Shown here: positions 16,405 to 24,772 of the stretch, piece after piece
How positions within the stretch are numbered: the first letter of the stretch is position 1
Layout: every line of letters starts with the position of its first letter
Assembly (NCBI GenBank): GCA_035296325.1
Contig: DATHBD010000012.1
Location: 55,469 to 119,468 of the forward strand
DNA from: DATHBD01 sp035296325
GTDB lineage: Bacteria > Actinomycetota > Actinomycetes > Mycobacteriales > Micromonosporaceae
Direction: 5' to 3'
Length of the DNA stretch: 64,000 nucleotides
Notes under the pieces: generated by a model
What the model was told of the DNA's origin: nothing
The model's input: only the letters and a program-made list of their open reading frames with translations
Databases searched by the model: none
Position numbers and translations under genes: made by a program

Positions 16405-17385
16405 TCAGCCGGCAACCGTGAGGTGCGGGCGGACCTCGTCGGCCACGTGGTCGCCGTACGACTCCGCGAGCCGCTTGGCGAACTCGTCTGCCCGCACCGT
16501 GTACTCCTGCGTGCCGACCGTCTCCAGGACCAGCGTGGCCAGCAGCGACCCGACCTGGGCGGAGCGCTCGAGCGGGAGCCCCCAGGAGAGGCCTGCGAAG
16601 AACCCGGCCCGGAACCCGTCGCCGACGCCGGTCGGGTCGTACGCCTGGATCTCCCGGGCCACCGGCACATGGATCTCCGGCACACCGCGTCCGGTGATCC
16701 GGACGCCCTTCGAGCCGAGCGTGGTGACCCACACGCCGACCCGGTCCAGCACCTCGGCGTCGGAGTAGCCGGTCTTGCTCTCCAGCAGGTCCTTCTCGTA
16801 GTCGTTGGTGAGCAGGTACGCGGCTCCGTCGATCAGTTGCCGCACCTCATCGCCGGACATCCGGGCCAGCTGCTGCGACGGGTCGGCGACGAACTGGTAC
16901 CCCCGCTGCCGGCACTCCTCGGTGTGCCGCACCATCGCGGCCGGGTCGTTGGGGCTGACCAGCACGAGGTCGATGCCGGTACGGGCGGCGACCGGAGCGA
17001 GTTCGATGTTGCGCGCCTCGGACATGGCACCGGCGTAGAACGAGGCGATCTGGCACATGTCGTCGTCGGTGGTGCAGACGAACCGGGCGGTGTGGGCGGT
17101 TTCACTCACGTGCACCGAGTCGCAGTCGACCCCGTGGCGTTCCAGCCAGCCCCGGTACTCGGCGAAGTCCGACCCGACCGCCCCGACCAGGACCGGGCTG
17201 AGCCCGAGCACGGCCATGCCGAAGGCGATGTTCGCCGCGGCGCCACCCCGTCGCACCACCAGATCATCGACCAGGAACGACAGCGAGACCTTGTGCAACT
17301 GGTCCGGCAGCAGCTGGTCGGCGAACCGGCCGGGGAAGTGCATCAGGTGATCGCTCGCGATCGAACCGGTGACAACGATCTTCAT
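16405..17385 (-). CDS. Adenosine kinase-like PfkB family sugar kinase
   Basis: The 326-residue ribokinase-fold protein has the substrate motif GGAAANIAFG at 47-56 and the catalytic anion-hole segment DPTGVGDGF, with catalytic Asp256. It matches the actinobacterial AdoK type (Rv2202c in M. tuberculosis, from memory), and its neighbours ctaC and erpA are also as in that genome. It would phosphorylate adenosine to AMP in purine salvage. Related proteins use ribose or other nucleosides, so the substrate remains to be shown. It lies about 130 bases downstream of erpA and is separated from it by a terminator hairpin. Confidence 0.85.
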   Translation of the reverse strand: MKIVVTGSIASDHLMHFPGRFADQLLPDQLHKVSLSFLVDDLVVRRGGAAANIAFGMAVLGLSPVLVGAVGSDFAEYRGWLERHGVDCDSVHVSETAHTARFVCTTDDDMCQIASFYAGAMSEARNIELAPVAARTGIDLVLVSPNDPAAMVRHTEECRQRGYQFVADPSQQLARMSGDEVRQLIDGAAYLLTNDYEKDLLESKTGYSDAEVLDRVGVWVTTLGSKGVRITGRGVPEIHVPVAREIQAYDPTGVGDGFRAGFFAGLSWGLPLERSAQVGSLLATLVLETVGTQEYTVRADEFAKRLAESYGDHVADEVRPHLTVAG

Positions 17386-17447
17386 TCGAGACCCCAGAGG
17401 AGGAGGCGGAGCGTGGTGGCCAGCGTCAGCGTACCGGCCGCACGCGC

Positions 17448-17483
17448 GACGACCGCACCCCGACAGGTCGGGATGCGGTCGTC
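17448..17483 (-). terminator. Hairpin terminator after erpA
   Basis: The outer arms 17448-17457 and 17474-17483 are perfectly complementary (10 bases). Inside them a second 6-base stem (CCCGAC/GTCGGG) closes the loop. It lies 34 bases after the erpA stop and before the adenosine kinase start, so the two genes probably have separate transcripts. Confidence 0.72.
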
Positions 17484-17516
17484 AGTCGATCAGAGCAGGT
17501 CGATCCGTGCAAGCGG

Positions 17517-17885
17517 TCAGTGGAAGGAGTCCCCACAGGCGCAGGAACCGCCCGCGTTGGGGTTGTCGATGGTGAAGCCCTGTGCGTCGATGCGGTCCGC
17601 GAAGTCGACGGTGGCGCCGGCGAGGTACGGCACGCTCATCCGGTCCACCACGACCTCGAAGCCGTCGTAGGTGCTGACCTTGTCGCCGTCGAGCGCCCGC
17701 TCGTCGAAGAAGAGCTGGTAGCGCAGGCCGGAACAGCCGCCCGGCTGCACGGCCACCCGGAGCCGCAGATCATCGCGGCCCTCCTGCTCCAGCAGCGCCT
17801 TCACCTTCTGGGCGGCGAGCTCGGAGAGCTTGATGGCGGCCGGGTTGTCGGTCTGCACCGGCTCCGCGATCTGTGTAGTGCTCAC
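17517..17885 (-). CDS. erpA: A-type iron-sulfur cluster carrier/insertion protein
   Basis: The 122-residue protein has the three conserved Cys of the HesB/IscA/ErpA family: Cys51 in GGCSGLRY, and Cys115 and Cys117 in GGSCACGDSF. It accepts a [4Fe-4S] or [2Fe-2S] cluster and delivers it to client proteins. Clients encoded in this window include NadA, LipA and the Rieske protein. The order adenosine kinase, erpA, glycerate kinase is conserved in M. tuberculosis from memory. The cysteine desulfurase upstream may supply sulfur. Confidence 0.93.
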   Translation of the reverse strand: MSTTQIAEPVQTDNPAAIKLSELAAQKVKALLEQEGRDDLRLRVAVQPGGCSGLRYQLFFDERALDGDKVSTYDGFEVVVDRMSVPYLAGATVDFADRIDAQGFTIDNPNAGGSCACGDSFH

Positions 17886-17980
17886 GATGAGTGCTCCCTG
17901 AGGTCTGTGTCAGACGGTCCGATCGGCTCAACTCCGTTGGGGCCGGTCGGCATTCCCCATTCTCTCACAACCTGCGGAAG

Positions 17981-19102
17981 TCACCTGCTGTACTGATCGG
18001 CCAACCGGGCGCCCAGGGCCCGTAGTCCCTCTGCCGGGCGCGCCAGCGCGGCGTCCAGCGCACCGAAGTGCTCGACCAGGGAGTACGCATCGGTGACGCC
18101 GGCCACCGCGGCTTCCCGTCGACCGGCGAGCACCCGTCCCGCCAGCACCACGCACGGGAGGCCGCGTTCCGCCGCCCCGGCCGCCACTCCGGCCACAACC
18201 TTGCCGCGCAGTGACTGGGCGTCGAACGAACCTTCACCGGTGAGCACCAGATCGGCCCGGTCCAGCGCGGCATCCAGGCCGCTGAGCCGGACGACCAACC
18301 CGATACCGGACTCCACCCGCCCGCCGACGGCCAGGATGGCCGCGCCCAGCCCGCCGGCAGCGCCGCCACCCGGCAGCGCACCGAGGCCCGGCGGACAGGT
18401 GGGCAGCATCACCTCCAGCACCCCGGCGAAGCGCTCCAGCGCGGCGTCCAGCACCAGCACGTCGTTGCGGTCGGCGCCCTTCTGCGGGCCGTACACCGAG
18501 CTTGCGCCGTGCAGGCCGAGCAGCGGGTTGTCGACGTCGGTCGCCGCCACCACCTCGACGTCGCGCAGTTGGGGCCGGTCGCTCGACAGCGCCGCGCACG
18601 CGGCCAGTGCGGCACCGCCGTAGGGCAGGACATATCCGGCGTCATCCAGCGGCGCCACGCCGAGTGCGGCGAGCATGCCGGCGCCGCCGTCATTGGTGGC
18701 CGACCCGCCCAGCCCGACCACGATGCGGCGCGCGCCGCGCTCCACGGCGGCGGCCACGAGCAGGCCCAGCCCGTACGACGTGGTGATCCTGGGGTTCCGC
18801 TCGGCGGGGGTCAACAGGTGCAGCCCGCACGCCTGGGCGCTCTCCAGATACGCGGTGTCCGGGGTGAGCAGGATCTCCCCGGGCACCGGGCGCCCGATCG
18901 GGTCGCAGACCGTCACCGGCATCCGCTCGCCGTCGATCGAGCGCGCCAGCACGTCCACGAATCCGGTACCACCGTCGGAGAGCGGGCGCAGCACCAACTC
19001 GTCGTCGGGCGCGGCCGAGCGCCACCCGTCGGCGACGGCTTCGGCCGCGGCCGCGGCGGACAGCGTCCCGGCGAACTTGTCCGGACAGATCAGTACGCGC
19101 AC
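17981..19102 (-). CDS. Glycerate kinase (GK-II / GlxK family)
   Basis: The 373-residue protein has the glycerate kinase landmarks MRVLICPDKFAGTL at the start, LSDGGTGFVDVL near residue 63, and the nucleotide-binding GLGGSATNDGGAGML near residue 130. It phosphorylates D-glycerate, feeding glyoxylate- or serine-derived carbon into glycolysis. The start is GTG at 19102. The gene runs toward erpA with a 95-base spacer that should hold the erpA promoter. Confidence 0.9.
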   Translation of the reverse strand: MRVLICPDKFAGTLSAAAAAEAVADGWRSAAPDDELVLRPLSDGGTGFVDVLARSIDGERMPVTVCDPIGRPVPGEILLTPDTAYLESAQACGLHLLTPAERNPRITTSYGLGLLVAAAVERGARRIVVGLGGSATNDGGAGMLAALGVAPLDDAGYVLPYGGAALAACAALSSDRPQLRDVEVVAATDVDNPLLGLHGASSVYGPQKGADRNDVLVLDAALERFAGVLEVMLPTCPPGLGALPGGGAAGGLGAAILAVGGRVESGIGLVVRLSGLDAALDRADLVLTGEGSFDAQSLRGKVVAGVAAGAAERGLPCVVLAGRVLAGRREAAVAGVTDAYSLVEHFGALDAALARPAEGLRALGARLADQYSR

Positions 19103-19160
19103 CCGGGCATTGTGCCCTGCGCTTCAGCTCACATCGGCGCTCGGCGGCCCGCGTGCGACG

Positions 19161-20333
19161 ATGGATCTCGTGACCTGGGCTGAGCCGTCATCGACCGCCA
19201 CCGCGCTGCTGCTTCTCGGCCGCGGGGCCGATCCCGATACCGAGCGGGGCGTCGAGTGCCCCGGCGACCTCCCCGCGCCGAGCGATCCCGACCTGGTCGG
19301 GCGGGCCGCCCGGGCCAAGGCCGCGCTGGGCGACCGGGTGTTCGTGCTGGGCCACCACTACCAGCGCGACGAGGTCATCCAGTTCGCCGACGTGACGGGT
19401 GACTCGTTCAAGCTGGCCCGGGAGGCCGCCGCGCGCCCGCAGGCGGAGTACATCGTCTTCTGTGGCGTCCACTTCATGGCGGAGAGTGCCGATATTCTCG
19501 CCGGTCCCCACCAGCGGGTCGTCCTGCCCGACCTGGCGGCCGGCTGCTCGATGGCGGACATGGCGGTGCTCACCCAGGTGGAGCAGGCCTGGGACCACTT
19601 CACCGGGCTGGGCATCGCCGGGGAGGTGGTGCCGGTGACGTACATGAACTCGTCGGCCGACATCAAGGGCTTCGTCGGGCGCAACGGCGGCGTGGTCTGC
19701 ACCTCGTCCAACGCCGAACGGGCGATGAGCTGGTCCTTCGAGCGGGGCACCAAGATCTTCTTCCTGCCCGACCAGCACCTCGGGCGCAACACCGCGGTGC
19801 TCAAGCTCGGGCTGACCCTGGACGACTGTGTGCTCTACGACCCGCACAAGCCGGGCGGCGGGCTCACCCCCGAGCAGCTGCGGGCGGCGAAGGTCATCCT
19901 GTGGCGGGGGCACTGCTCGGTGCACGGCCGGTTCACCCTGGACAGCGTGCGCGACGTCCGGGCGCGGGTGCCCGGGGTCAATGTGCTGGTGCACCCGGAG
20001 TGCAAGCACGAGGTGGTCACCGCCGCCGACCACGTGGGCTCGACGGAGTACATCATCAACATGATCGAGGCGGCGCCGGCCGGCTCGGCATGGGCGATCG
20101 GGACCGAGCTCAACCTGGTCCGGCGGCTGGCCAACGCCCATCCGGACAAGCAGATCACGTTCCTGGACCGGATGGTCTGCTACTGCTCCACGATGAACCG
20201 GATCGACCTGCCACACCTGGTGTGGGCGCTGGAGGAACTCGTCGCCGGTCGGGTCGTCAACGAGATCACGGTGGAGGAGTCGACCGCCCGGTACGCCCGG
20301 ATCGCGCTCGATCAGATGCTCGCCCTGCCGTAG
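19161..20333 (+). CDS. nadA: Quinolinate synthase
   Basis: NadA condenses iminoaspartate with dihydroxyacetone phosphate to quinolinate in NAD synthesis, using a [4Fe-4S] cluster. The three ligand cysteines are visible: Cys101 in IVFCGVHF, the Cys in WRGHCSVHG, and the Cys in VCYCSTMN. The HHYQRDEV motif near residue 65 binds substrate. Length is 390 residues with the ATG at 19161; a GTG three codons later is an alternative. The usual partners NadB and NadC are not adjacent here. The glutamine-dependent NadE of the same pathway is encoded 40 kb to the right. Confidence 0.95.
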   Translation: MDLVTWAEPSSTATALLLLGRGADPDTERGVECPGDLPAPSDPDLVGRAARAKAALGDRVFVLGHHYQRDEVIQFADVTGDSFKLAREAAARPQAEYIVFCGVHFMAESADILAGPHQRVVLPDLAAGCSMADMAVLTQVEQAWDHFTGLGIAGEVVPVTYMNSSADIKGFVGRNGGVVCTSSNAERAMSWSFERGTKIFFLPDQHLGRNTAVLKLGLTLDDCVLYDPHKPGGGLTPEQLRAAKVILWRGHCSVHGRFTLDSVRDVRARVPGVNVLVHPECKHEVVTAADHVGSTEYIINMIEAAPAGSAWAIGTELNLVRRLANAHPDKQITFLDRMVCYCSTMNRIDLPHLVWALEELVAGRVVNEITVEESTARYARIALDQMLALP

Positions 20334-20444
20334 CGGCACCGGACCATAACGCACTGTAGGCACTCGGGCCGCTGACACATCGCCGCGACCTGCCGGCGCG
20401 CCACGGCATCGTCTACCTTGCGCGAGTGAGCCGGGCGGGCGACC

Positions 20445-20522
20445 ATGTACCGGCGCATCATCCACTTCGCGGTCACCACGGACGGTGACCGCGTCTCTTC
20501 CGTCATGCGAGGTATGCCTTGA
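20445..20522 (+). CDS. Possible 25-residue leader peptide upstream of murA
   Basis: An ATG opens a 25-codon frame (MYRRIIHFAVTTDGDRVSSV and five more residues). Its TGA overlaps the murA TTG start in TTGA, and the murA ribosome site (GCGAGG) is inside it. A perfect 9-base inverted repeat (20469-20477 / 20484-20492) also lies within the frame. This geometry fits translational coupling or attenuation, but such a short frame can arise by chance in GC-rich DNA. Confidence 0.35.
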   Translation: MYRRIIHFAVTTDGDRVSSVMRGMP

Positions 20523-21853
20523 CCGACGACGTTCTCGTGGTGCACGGCGGTACGGCTCTACGCGGCCAGGTCCGCGTGCGCGGCGCCAAGAACCTCGTCT
20601 CCAAGGCCATGGTCGCCGCCCTGCTCGGCGACGGCCCGAGCCGGCTCTACGACGTGCCCGCGATCCGCGACGTGGAGATCGTCCGCGGGCTGCTGGAGCT
20701 GCACGGCGCGCCGGTGACCGACGGCGCCGAGCCCGGTGAGCTGCTCATCGACCCGTCCTTCGTGGAGCGCGCCAACGTCGACGAGATCAATGTGCACGCC
20801 GGCTCCAGTCGGATCCCGATCCTGTTCTGCGGCCCGCTGCTGCACCGCCTCGGCCACGCGTTCATCCCCGACCTCGGCGGCTGCAACATCGGCGGCCGTC
20901 CGATCGACTTCCACATCCAGGCGCTGCGCCAGTTCGGCGCGCACGTCGACAAGCAGCCGACCGGCATGGACATCACCGCGCCGAACGGGCTGCACGGCAC
21001 CAAGCTCGACCTGCCGTACCCGAGCGTGGGCGCCACCGAGCAGATCCTGTTGACCGCGGTCCGGGCCGAAGGCGTCACCGAACTGCGCAACGCGGCGATC
21101 GAGCCGGAGATCATCGACCTGATCTGCGTGCTGCAGAAGATGGGCGCGATCATTCACGTCCGCACCGACCGGACGATCGAGATCGAGGGTGTGAGCCGCC
21201 TGGGCGGATACTCCCACCGCCCGATCCCGGACCGGATCGAGGCGGCCAGCTGGGGTGCGGCCGCGCTGGCCACCCGTGGCGACGTGACGGTCCGCGGCGC
21301 CCGTCAGGTCGACATGATGACCTTCCTCAACACGTTCACCTCGGTGGGCGGCGCGTTCGAGGTGGACGACTCCCCCGGCGTCGAAGGCGGCATCCGGTTC
21401 TGGCACCCCGGCAACGAGCTTCGGGCGGTCGCGCTGGAGACGGCGGTGCACCCCGGTTTCATGACCGACTGGCAGCAGCCGATGGTGGTGGCGCTCACCC
21501 AGGCCCGTGGCCTGTCCATCGTCCACGAGACCGTGTACGAGCGGCGGCTCGGCTACACCGACGCGCTCAACCAGATGGGCGCGACCATCCAGACCTACCG
21601 GGAGTGCCTCGGGGGCACCCCGTGCCGCTTCGGCCGGCGCAACTTCCGGCACTCCGCGGTGATCGCCGGGCCCAGCAAGCTGCACGCCGCTGATCTCGTC
21701 ATTCCCGACCTGCGGGCCGGCTTCAGCCACCTGATCGCGGCGATGTCGGCCGAGGGTACGTCGCGGGTCCACGGCGTCGACCTGATCAAGCGGGGGTACG
21801 AGGACTTCGAGGCGAAGCTGGTGGCGCTCGGCGCCAACGTGGAACGCGGCTGA
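20519..21853 (+). CDS. murA: UDP-N-acetylglucosamine 1-carboxyvinyltransferase
   Basis: MurA performs the first committed step of peptidoglycan synthesis, adding enolpyruvate to UDP-GlcNAc. The 444-residue length, the N-terminal AKNLVSKAMVAALL helix and the active-site loop are typical. The key Cys122 is present in GGCNIGGRPID, so fosfomycin sensitivity is expected; mycobacteria have Asp there. The TTG at 20519 is the first usable start after an in-frame stop at 20486, with GCGAGG 6 bases upstream. Many actinomycetes have two murA genes, and I cannot tell which this one is. Confidence 0.92.
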   Translation: MTDDVLVVHGGTALRGQVRVRGAKNLVSKAMVAALLGDGPSRLYDVPAIRDVEIVRGLLELHGAPVTDGAEPGELLIDPSFVERANVDEINVHAGSSRIPILFCGPLLHRLGHAFIPDLGGCNIGGRPIDFHIQALRQFGAHVDKQPTGMDITAPNGLHGTKLDLPYPSVGATEQILLTAVRAEGVTELRNAAIEPEIIDLICVLQKMGAIIHVRTDRTIEIEGVSRLGGYSHRPIPDRIEAASWGAAALATRGDVTVRGARQVDMMTFLNTFTSVGGAFEVDDSPGVEGGIRFWHPGNELRAVALETAVHPGFMTDWQQPMVVALTQARGLSIVHETVYERRLGYTDALNQMGATIQTYRECLGGTPCRFGRRNFRHSAVIAGPSKLHAADLVIPDLRAGFSHLIAAMSAEGTSRVHGVDLIKRGYEDFEAKLVALGANVERG

Positions 21854-21856
21854 CCC

Positions 21857-22219
21857 TCAGGCCGGGTTCGCCGCGCCCCGCTCCTGATCCTCCAGGAAGC
21901 GCTCGACCAGCCCACGGACCACTGCGGCCATGGTGAAGCCGTGCTCGGCGCACCAGGTGCGCAGATGGTTGTGCCGATCCGCCGGCAGCCGGATCGTGAT
22001 GAGCTGGCTGTCCTCGCCGGGTGGCAGGCCGCCGGTCAGGCGCTTGCGCACGTCCGAGGTGGCCGGCCAGGCCACGCTCAGGGTGGGGATGGCCGCCGCC
22101 CGCCCGTCGCCGAGCAGAAGTGCGGTGATCTCGCGGCGGGTCTCGGCTGGAAGCGTTTCGAGCAGCTCCACGAGCCGGTCCGCCGATGCCGGCCGAGGCG
22201 TGGTCGTTGAGGTCGTCAT
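21857..22219 (-). CDS. Ribbon-helix-helix-like regulator, uncharacterised
   Basis: The C-terminal 50 residues of this 120-residue protein (SQLITIRLPADRHNHLRTWC onward, then GFTMAAVVRGLVERFLEDQ) have the strand-helix-helix pattern of RHH DNA-binding proteins. The N-terminal half is Ala/Thr-rich with an amphipathic helix. A perfect 16-base palindrome lies 8 bases before its start codon and is a plausible self-operator. Its stop lies 3 bases after the murA stop on the other strand. The regulated process is unknown; the divergent DUF3043 gene shares the upstream region. Confidence 0.62.
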   Translation of the reverse strand: MTTSTTTPRPASADRLVELLETLPAETRREITALLLGDGRAAAIPTLSVAWPATSDVRKRLTGGLPPGEDSQLITIRLPADRHNHLRTWCAEHGFTMAAVVRGLVERFLEDQERGAANPA

Positions 22220-22227
22220 GGCCTGAC

Positions 22228-22256
22228 GATAGCGCGCGCTATCCGGAGCTATCGCG
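22228..22256. promoter_or_regulatory. Candidate operator: palindrome plus third half-site
   Basis: GATAGCGCGCGCTATC (22228-22243) is a perfect palindrome, and a further GCTATC half-site follows at 22249-22254. It sits between the divergent RHH-like gene and the DUF3043 gene. RHH proteins bind short inverted or tandem sites near their own promoters, which makes this the natural operator. The link is inference. Confidence 0.55.
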
Positions 22257-22319
22257 AGGGGTCGGCCGCGGGTGCGACCCGGCCACGGCGCGGCGGCCTC
22301 GCGCCGCTACGCTTTCGGC

Positions 22320-22955
22320 GTGCCGTCGCTCTTTCGCCGCAAGCCCGCCGAACTCGTCGCCGAGGCCATCACCGACTCCCAGGCCGAAACCGCGCCCGGG
22401 GAGTCGCCGCGCCCGAAGAACTACACACCGAGCAAGCGCGAACTCGGCAAGACGACGCCCAAACGCAAGGACACCACCATCCGGCGGGCACCCGAGCCGC
22501 CACCGGCAAACCGGCGCGAGGCGTACCGGCGGATGCGCGAGCGGCAGCGGGAAAACCGCGCCGAGCAGCGCGCCGGGATGATGAGTGGCGACGAGCGCTA
22601 CCTGCTCCCCCGCGACCGCGGCCCGGAGCGGGGGCTGGTGCGCGACATCGTCGACTCGCGGCGCACCATCGGCACCTGGTTCCTCGGTGGCGCCCTGGTC
22701 GTGCTGATCGGCTCGATGGCCGTCATGCCGCAGCCGGTCCGGGTCGCCTCCAACCTGCTGTGGGCGGTGCTGGCCACCGCCACCGTGCTGGACAGCCTGT
22801 TGCTGGGGCGGCAGGTGAACAAGCTGGTCAAGGAGCGCTTCCCGGACACGCAGCAGAAGATGGGCCGCCTCTACCTGTACGCGGCGATGCGCGGCATCAC
22901 GTTCCGGCGGATGCGCGTGCCGAAGCCGAGGATCGCGCTGGGCACCAAGCCGTAG
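22320..22955 (+). CDS. DUF3043 membrane protein
   Basis: This 211-residue protein is conserved across Actinobacteria with no known role. It starts at GTG 22320 with MPSLFRRKP, followed by a basic, Pro-rich cytoplasmic segment with repeated Arg/Lys and Glu to about residue 110. Two membrane helices lie near 117-137 and 139-160. A short basic tail (RRMRVPKPRIALG) follows. The TPKRKD and GDERYLLPRDRGP stretches are typical of the family. It occupies the place held by Rv2206 in M. tuberculosis (from memory), part of the conserved backbone. Confidence 0.85.
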   Translation: MPSLFRRKPAELVAEAITDSQAETAPGESPRPKNYTPSKRELGKTTPKRKDTTIRRAPEPPPANRREAYRRMRERQRENRAEQRAGMMSGDERYLLPRDRGPERGLVRDIVDSRRTIGTWFLGGALVVLIGSMAVMPQPVRVASNLLWAVLATATVLDSLLLGRQVNKLVKERFPDTQQKMGRLYLYAAMRGITFRRMRVPKPRIALGTKP

Positions 22956-22970
22956 GTCGGAGCGGGCCGG

Positions 22971-23975
22971 CTACCGCGGCAGCGGCGCGGGGTCGGCCCC
23001 GGGCCCGGCTGCGGGGCCGGCCGCGTAGAGGCGGGCCACCACGTCCTCGATGTCCGGTTCCAGGAGCGCGATGTCGCGCACCGGCGCCAGCGCGTCGAGG
23101 CGGGCCACCAGTTCGCCGGCGCTGACACCGCCGGTCAGGGCGTACGTGATGCGCCGTCCGTCCGCCACGACGGCCTCCACCGTCGAGCCGGGCATCTCGG
23201 GGGCATCCACCGGGGGCTCGACGAACTCGACCACCACCCGGCGCTGCGAGCCGTACCTGGCGTGCAGGTCGTCGAGGCTGCCGTCATGCACCACCCGACC
23301 CGCGTCGATCACGACCAGACGCGCGCAGAGCCGCTCGATGTCGGCCAGGTCGTGCGTGGTCAGGACCATCGTGGTGTCGCCAGCCGCCCCCAGCTCGGCC
23401 AGGAACCCGCGGACCGCCTGTTTGCTCAGCACGTCCAGACCGATGGTGGGCTCGTCGAGGAAGAGCACGCCGGGCCCGTGCAGCAGCGCCGCGGTGAGCT
23501 CCGCCCGCATCCGCTGGCCGAGCGAGAGTTGCCGCACCGGCACGTGCAGGAACGCGTCCAGGTCGAGCAGGCTGCGGCAGCGGCGCAGCCGGGCGGCGTG
23601 CTCGCCCGCCGGCACCCGGTAGATGTGGCGCAGCAGGTCGAAGGAGTCCCGCAGCGGCAGGTCCCACCACAGTTGGCTGCGTTGGCCGAACACCACGCCG
23701 ATCTGGCGGGCCAGCCGGATCCGCTGCGGCACCGGGCGCAGCCCGCACACGGTGACGGTGCCGTCCGACGGGACCAGCACACCGGTGAGCATCTTGAGCG
23801 TCGTGGACTTCCCGGCGCCGTTCGGGCCGATGTACCCGAGCATCTCGCCGCGTTCCACGGTCAGGTCCACCCCGTCGACGGCCGCCACCGTCTGGCGCCG
23901 GCGACGCAGCCGTCCGACCTTGACCGACACGGTGAACTCCTTGCGCAGCCCGTGCGCCGCGATAACCATCGTCAT
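22971..23975 (-). CDS. ABC transporter ATP-binding protein
   Basis: The 334-residue ATPase has Walker A GPNGAGKST at 50-58, signature LSLGQRMRAE, Walker B VLFLDEPTIGLD and an H-loop in LTTHDLADIE. A C-terminal extension of about 90 residues follows the core. The type resembles COG4586, which pairs with two DUF990-like permeases, exactly as found upstream. Its start overlaps the end of the preceding permease gene by 4 bases. Family members are thought to be exporters of unknown substrate, with some linked to drug or siderophore efflux. Confidence 0.88.
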   Translation of the reverse strand: MTMVIAAHGLRKEFTVSVKVGRLRRRRQTVAAVDGVDLTVERGEMLGYIGPNGAGKSTTLKMLTGVLVPSDGTVTVCGLRPVPQRIRLARQIGVVFGQRSQLWWDLPLRDSFDLLRHIYRVPAGEHAARLRRCRSLLDLDAFLHVPVRQLSLGQRMRAELTAALLHGPGVLFLDEPTIGLDVLSKQAVRGFLAELGAAGDTTMVLTTHDLADIERLCARLVVIDAGRVVHDGSLDDLHARYGSQRRVVVEFVEPPVDAPEMPGSTVEAVVADGRRITYALTGGVSAGELVARLDALAPVRDIALLEPDIEDVVARLYAAGPAAGPGADPAPLPR

Positions 23976-24772
23976 GATCCAGTGCTCCGGTAGTGTCGGA
24001 TCCCGGTCCGCCAGACGATCGCCGCCGCGGCCGCCGCAGGCAGCGCCACCAGCGGGGAGAGCCAGCCGGCCAACGCCGGCAGCCCGAGCGGGTCGGGGCG
24101 CTCCAGCAAAACCAGTGCAGGGTAGTAGCCGGTGAAGGCGAAGCCGGCACCGAACGCGAAGACGTTGCGGAACAGGCCGTCGTAGACCGACATCGGGTAG
24201 GTCGCGAACTCCCGACCGCCGTAGGTCAGTCCGCTGGCGAACTCACGTGACTCGATCCACCAGAACGCCACCACCGCTGTGCCGATGAAGACCGCGCTGA
24301 ACAGGACCGCGGCCGCCAGCGGGGTGAGCACGGCCAGCGCCACCCGGGCCGGAGTCCAGTCCACCCCGGCGAAGCGGGTGGCGGCCACCAGGATGATGGC
24401 CATGATCACCATCCGCCCGGCGCGGCGGGGCGCGAAGTCGGTGGCCAGCAACTGACCGAGCGTGCCCAGCGGGCGCACCAGCACCGCGTCCAGCGCACCG
24501 GTGCGCACGTAGGTGCCGATCCGCTCGATGCTGCCCACGCACAGGTCGGCCATGGCGAAACCGGTGCCGGACAGGCCGGCCATGAGAAACACCTCGGCCG
24601 GGCCGAACCCGCCGAGGGAGGGGGTGACCCGGAACATCACCAGGACGACGGCCAGATCCAGCAGGCCGAACAGGATGCTGGTACCCACATCCACCCAGAG
24701 CGAGACCCGGTACTGGGCCTGGGCCCGTACCTGCGCCCGGACCAACCGGGCGTACGCGCCGGCGTTAGCCAC
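23972..24772 (-). CDS. ABC transporter permease (COG3694-like)
   Basis: The 266-residue protein has six predicted membrane helices and the signature NAGAYARLVRAQVRAQAQYR at the start, followed by LWVDVGTSILFGLLDLAVVL. It is the second permease of a three-gene ABC-2 type cassette. It overlaps its upstream partner by 8 bases and the ATPase gene by 4, so all three are made as one unit. Confidence 0.85.
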   Translation of the reverse strand: MANAGAYARLVRAQVRAQAQYRVSLWVDVGTSILFGLLDLAVVLVMFRVTPSLGGFGPAEVFLMAGLSGTGFAMADLCVGSIERIGTYVRTGALDAVLVRPLGTLGQLLATDFAPRRAGRMVIMAIILVAATRFAGVDWTPARVALAVLTPLAAAVLFSAVFIGTAVVAFWWIESREFASGLTYGGREFATYPMSVYDGLFRNVFAFGAGFAFTGYYPALVLLERPDPLGLPALAGWLSPLVALPAAAAAAIVWRTGIRHYRSTGS

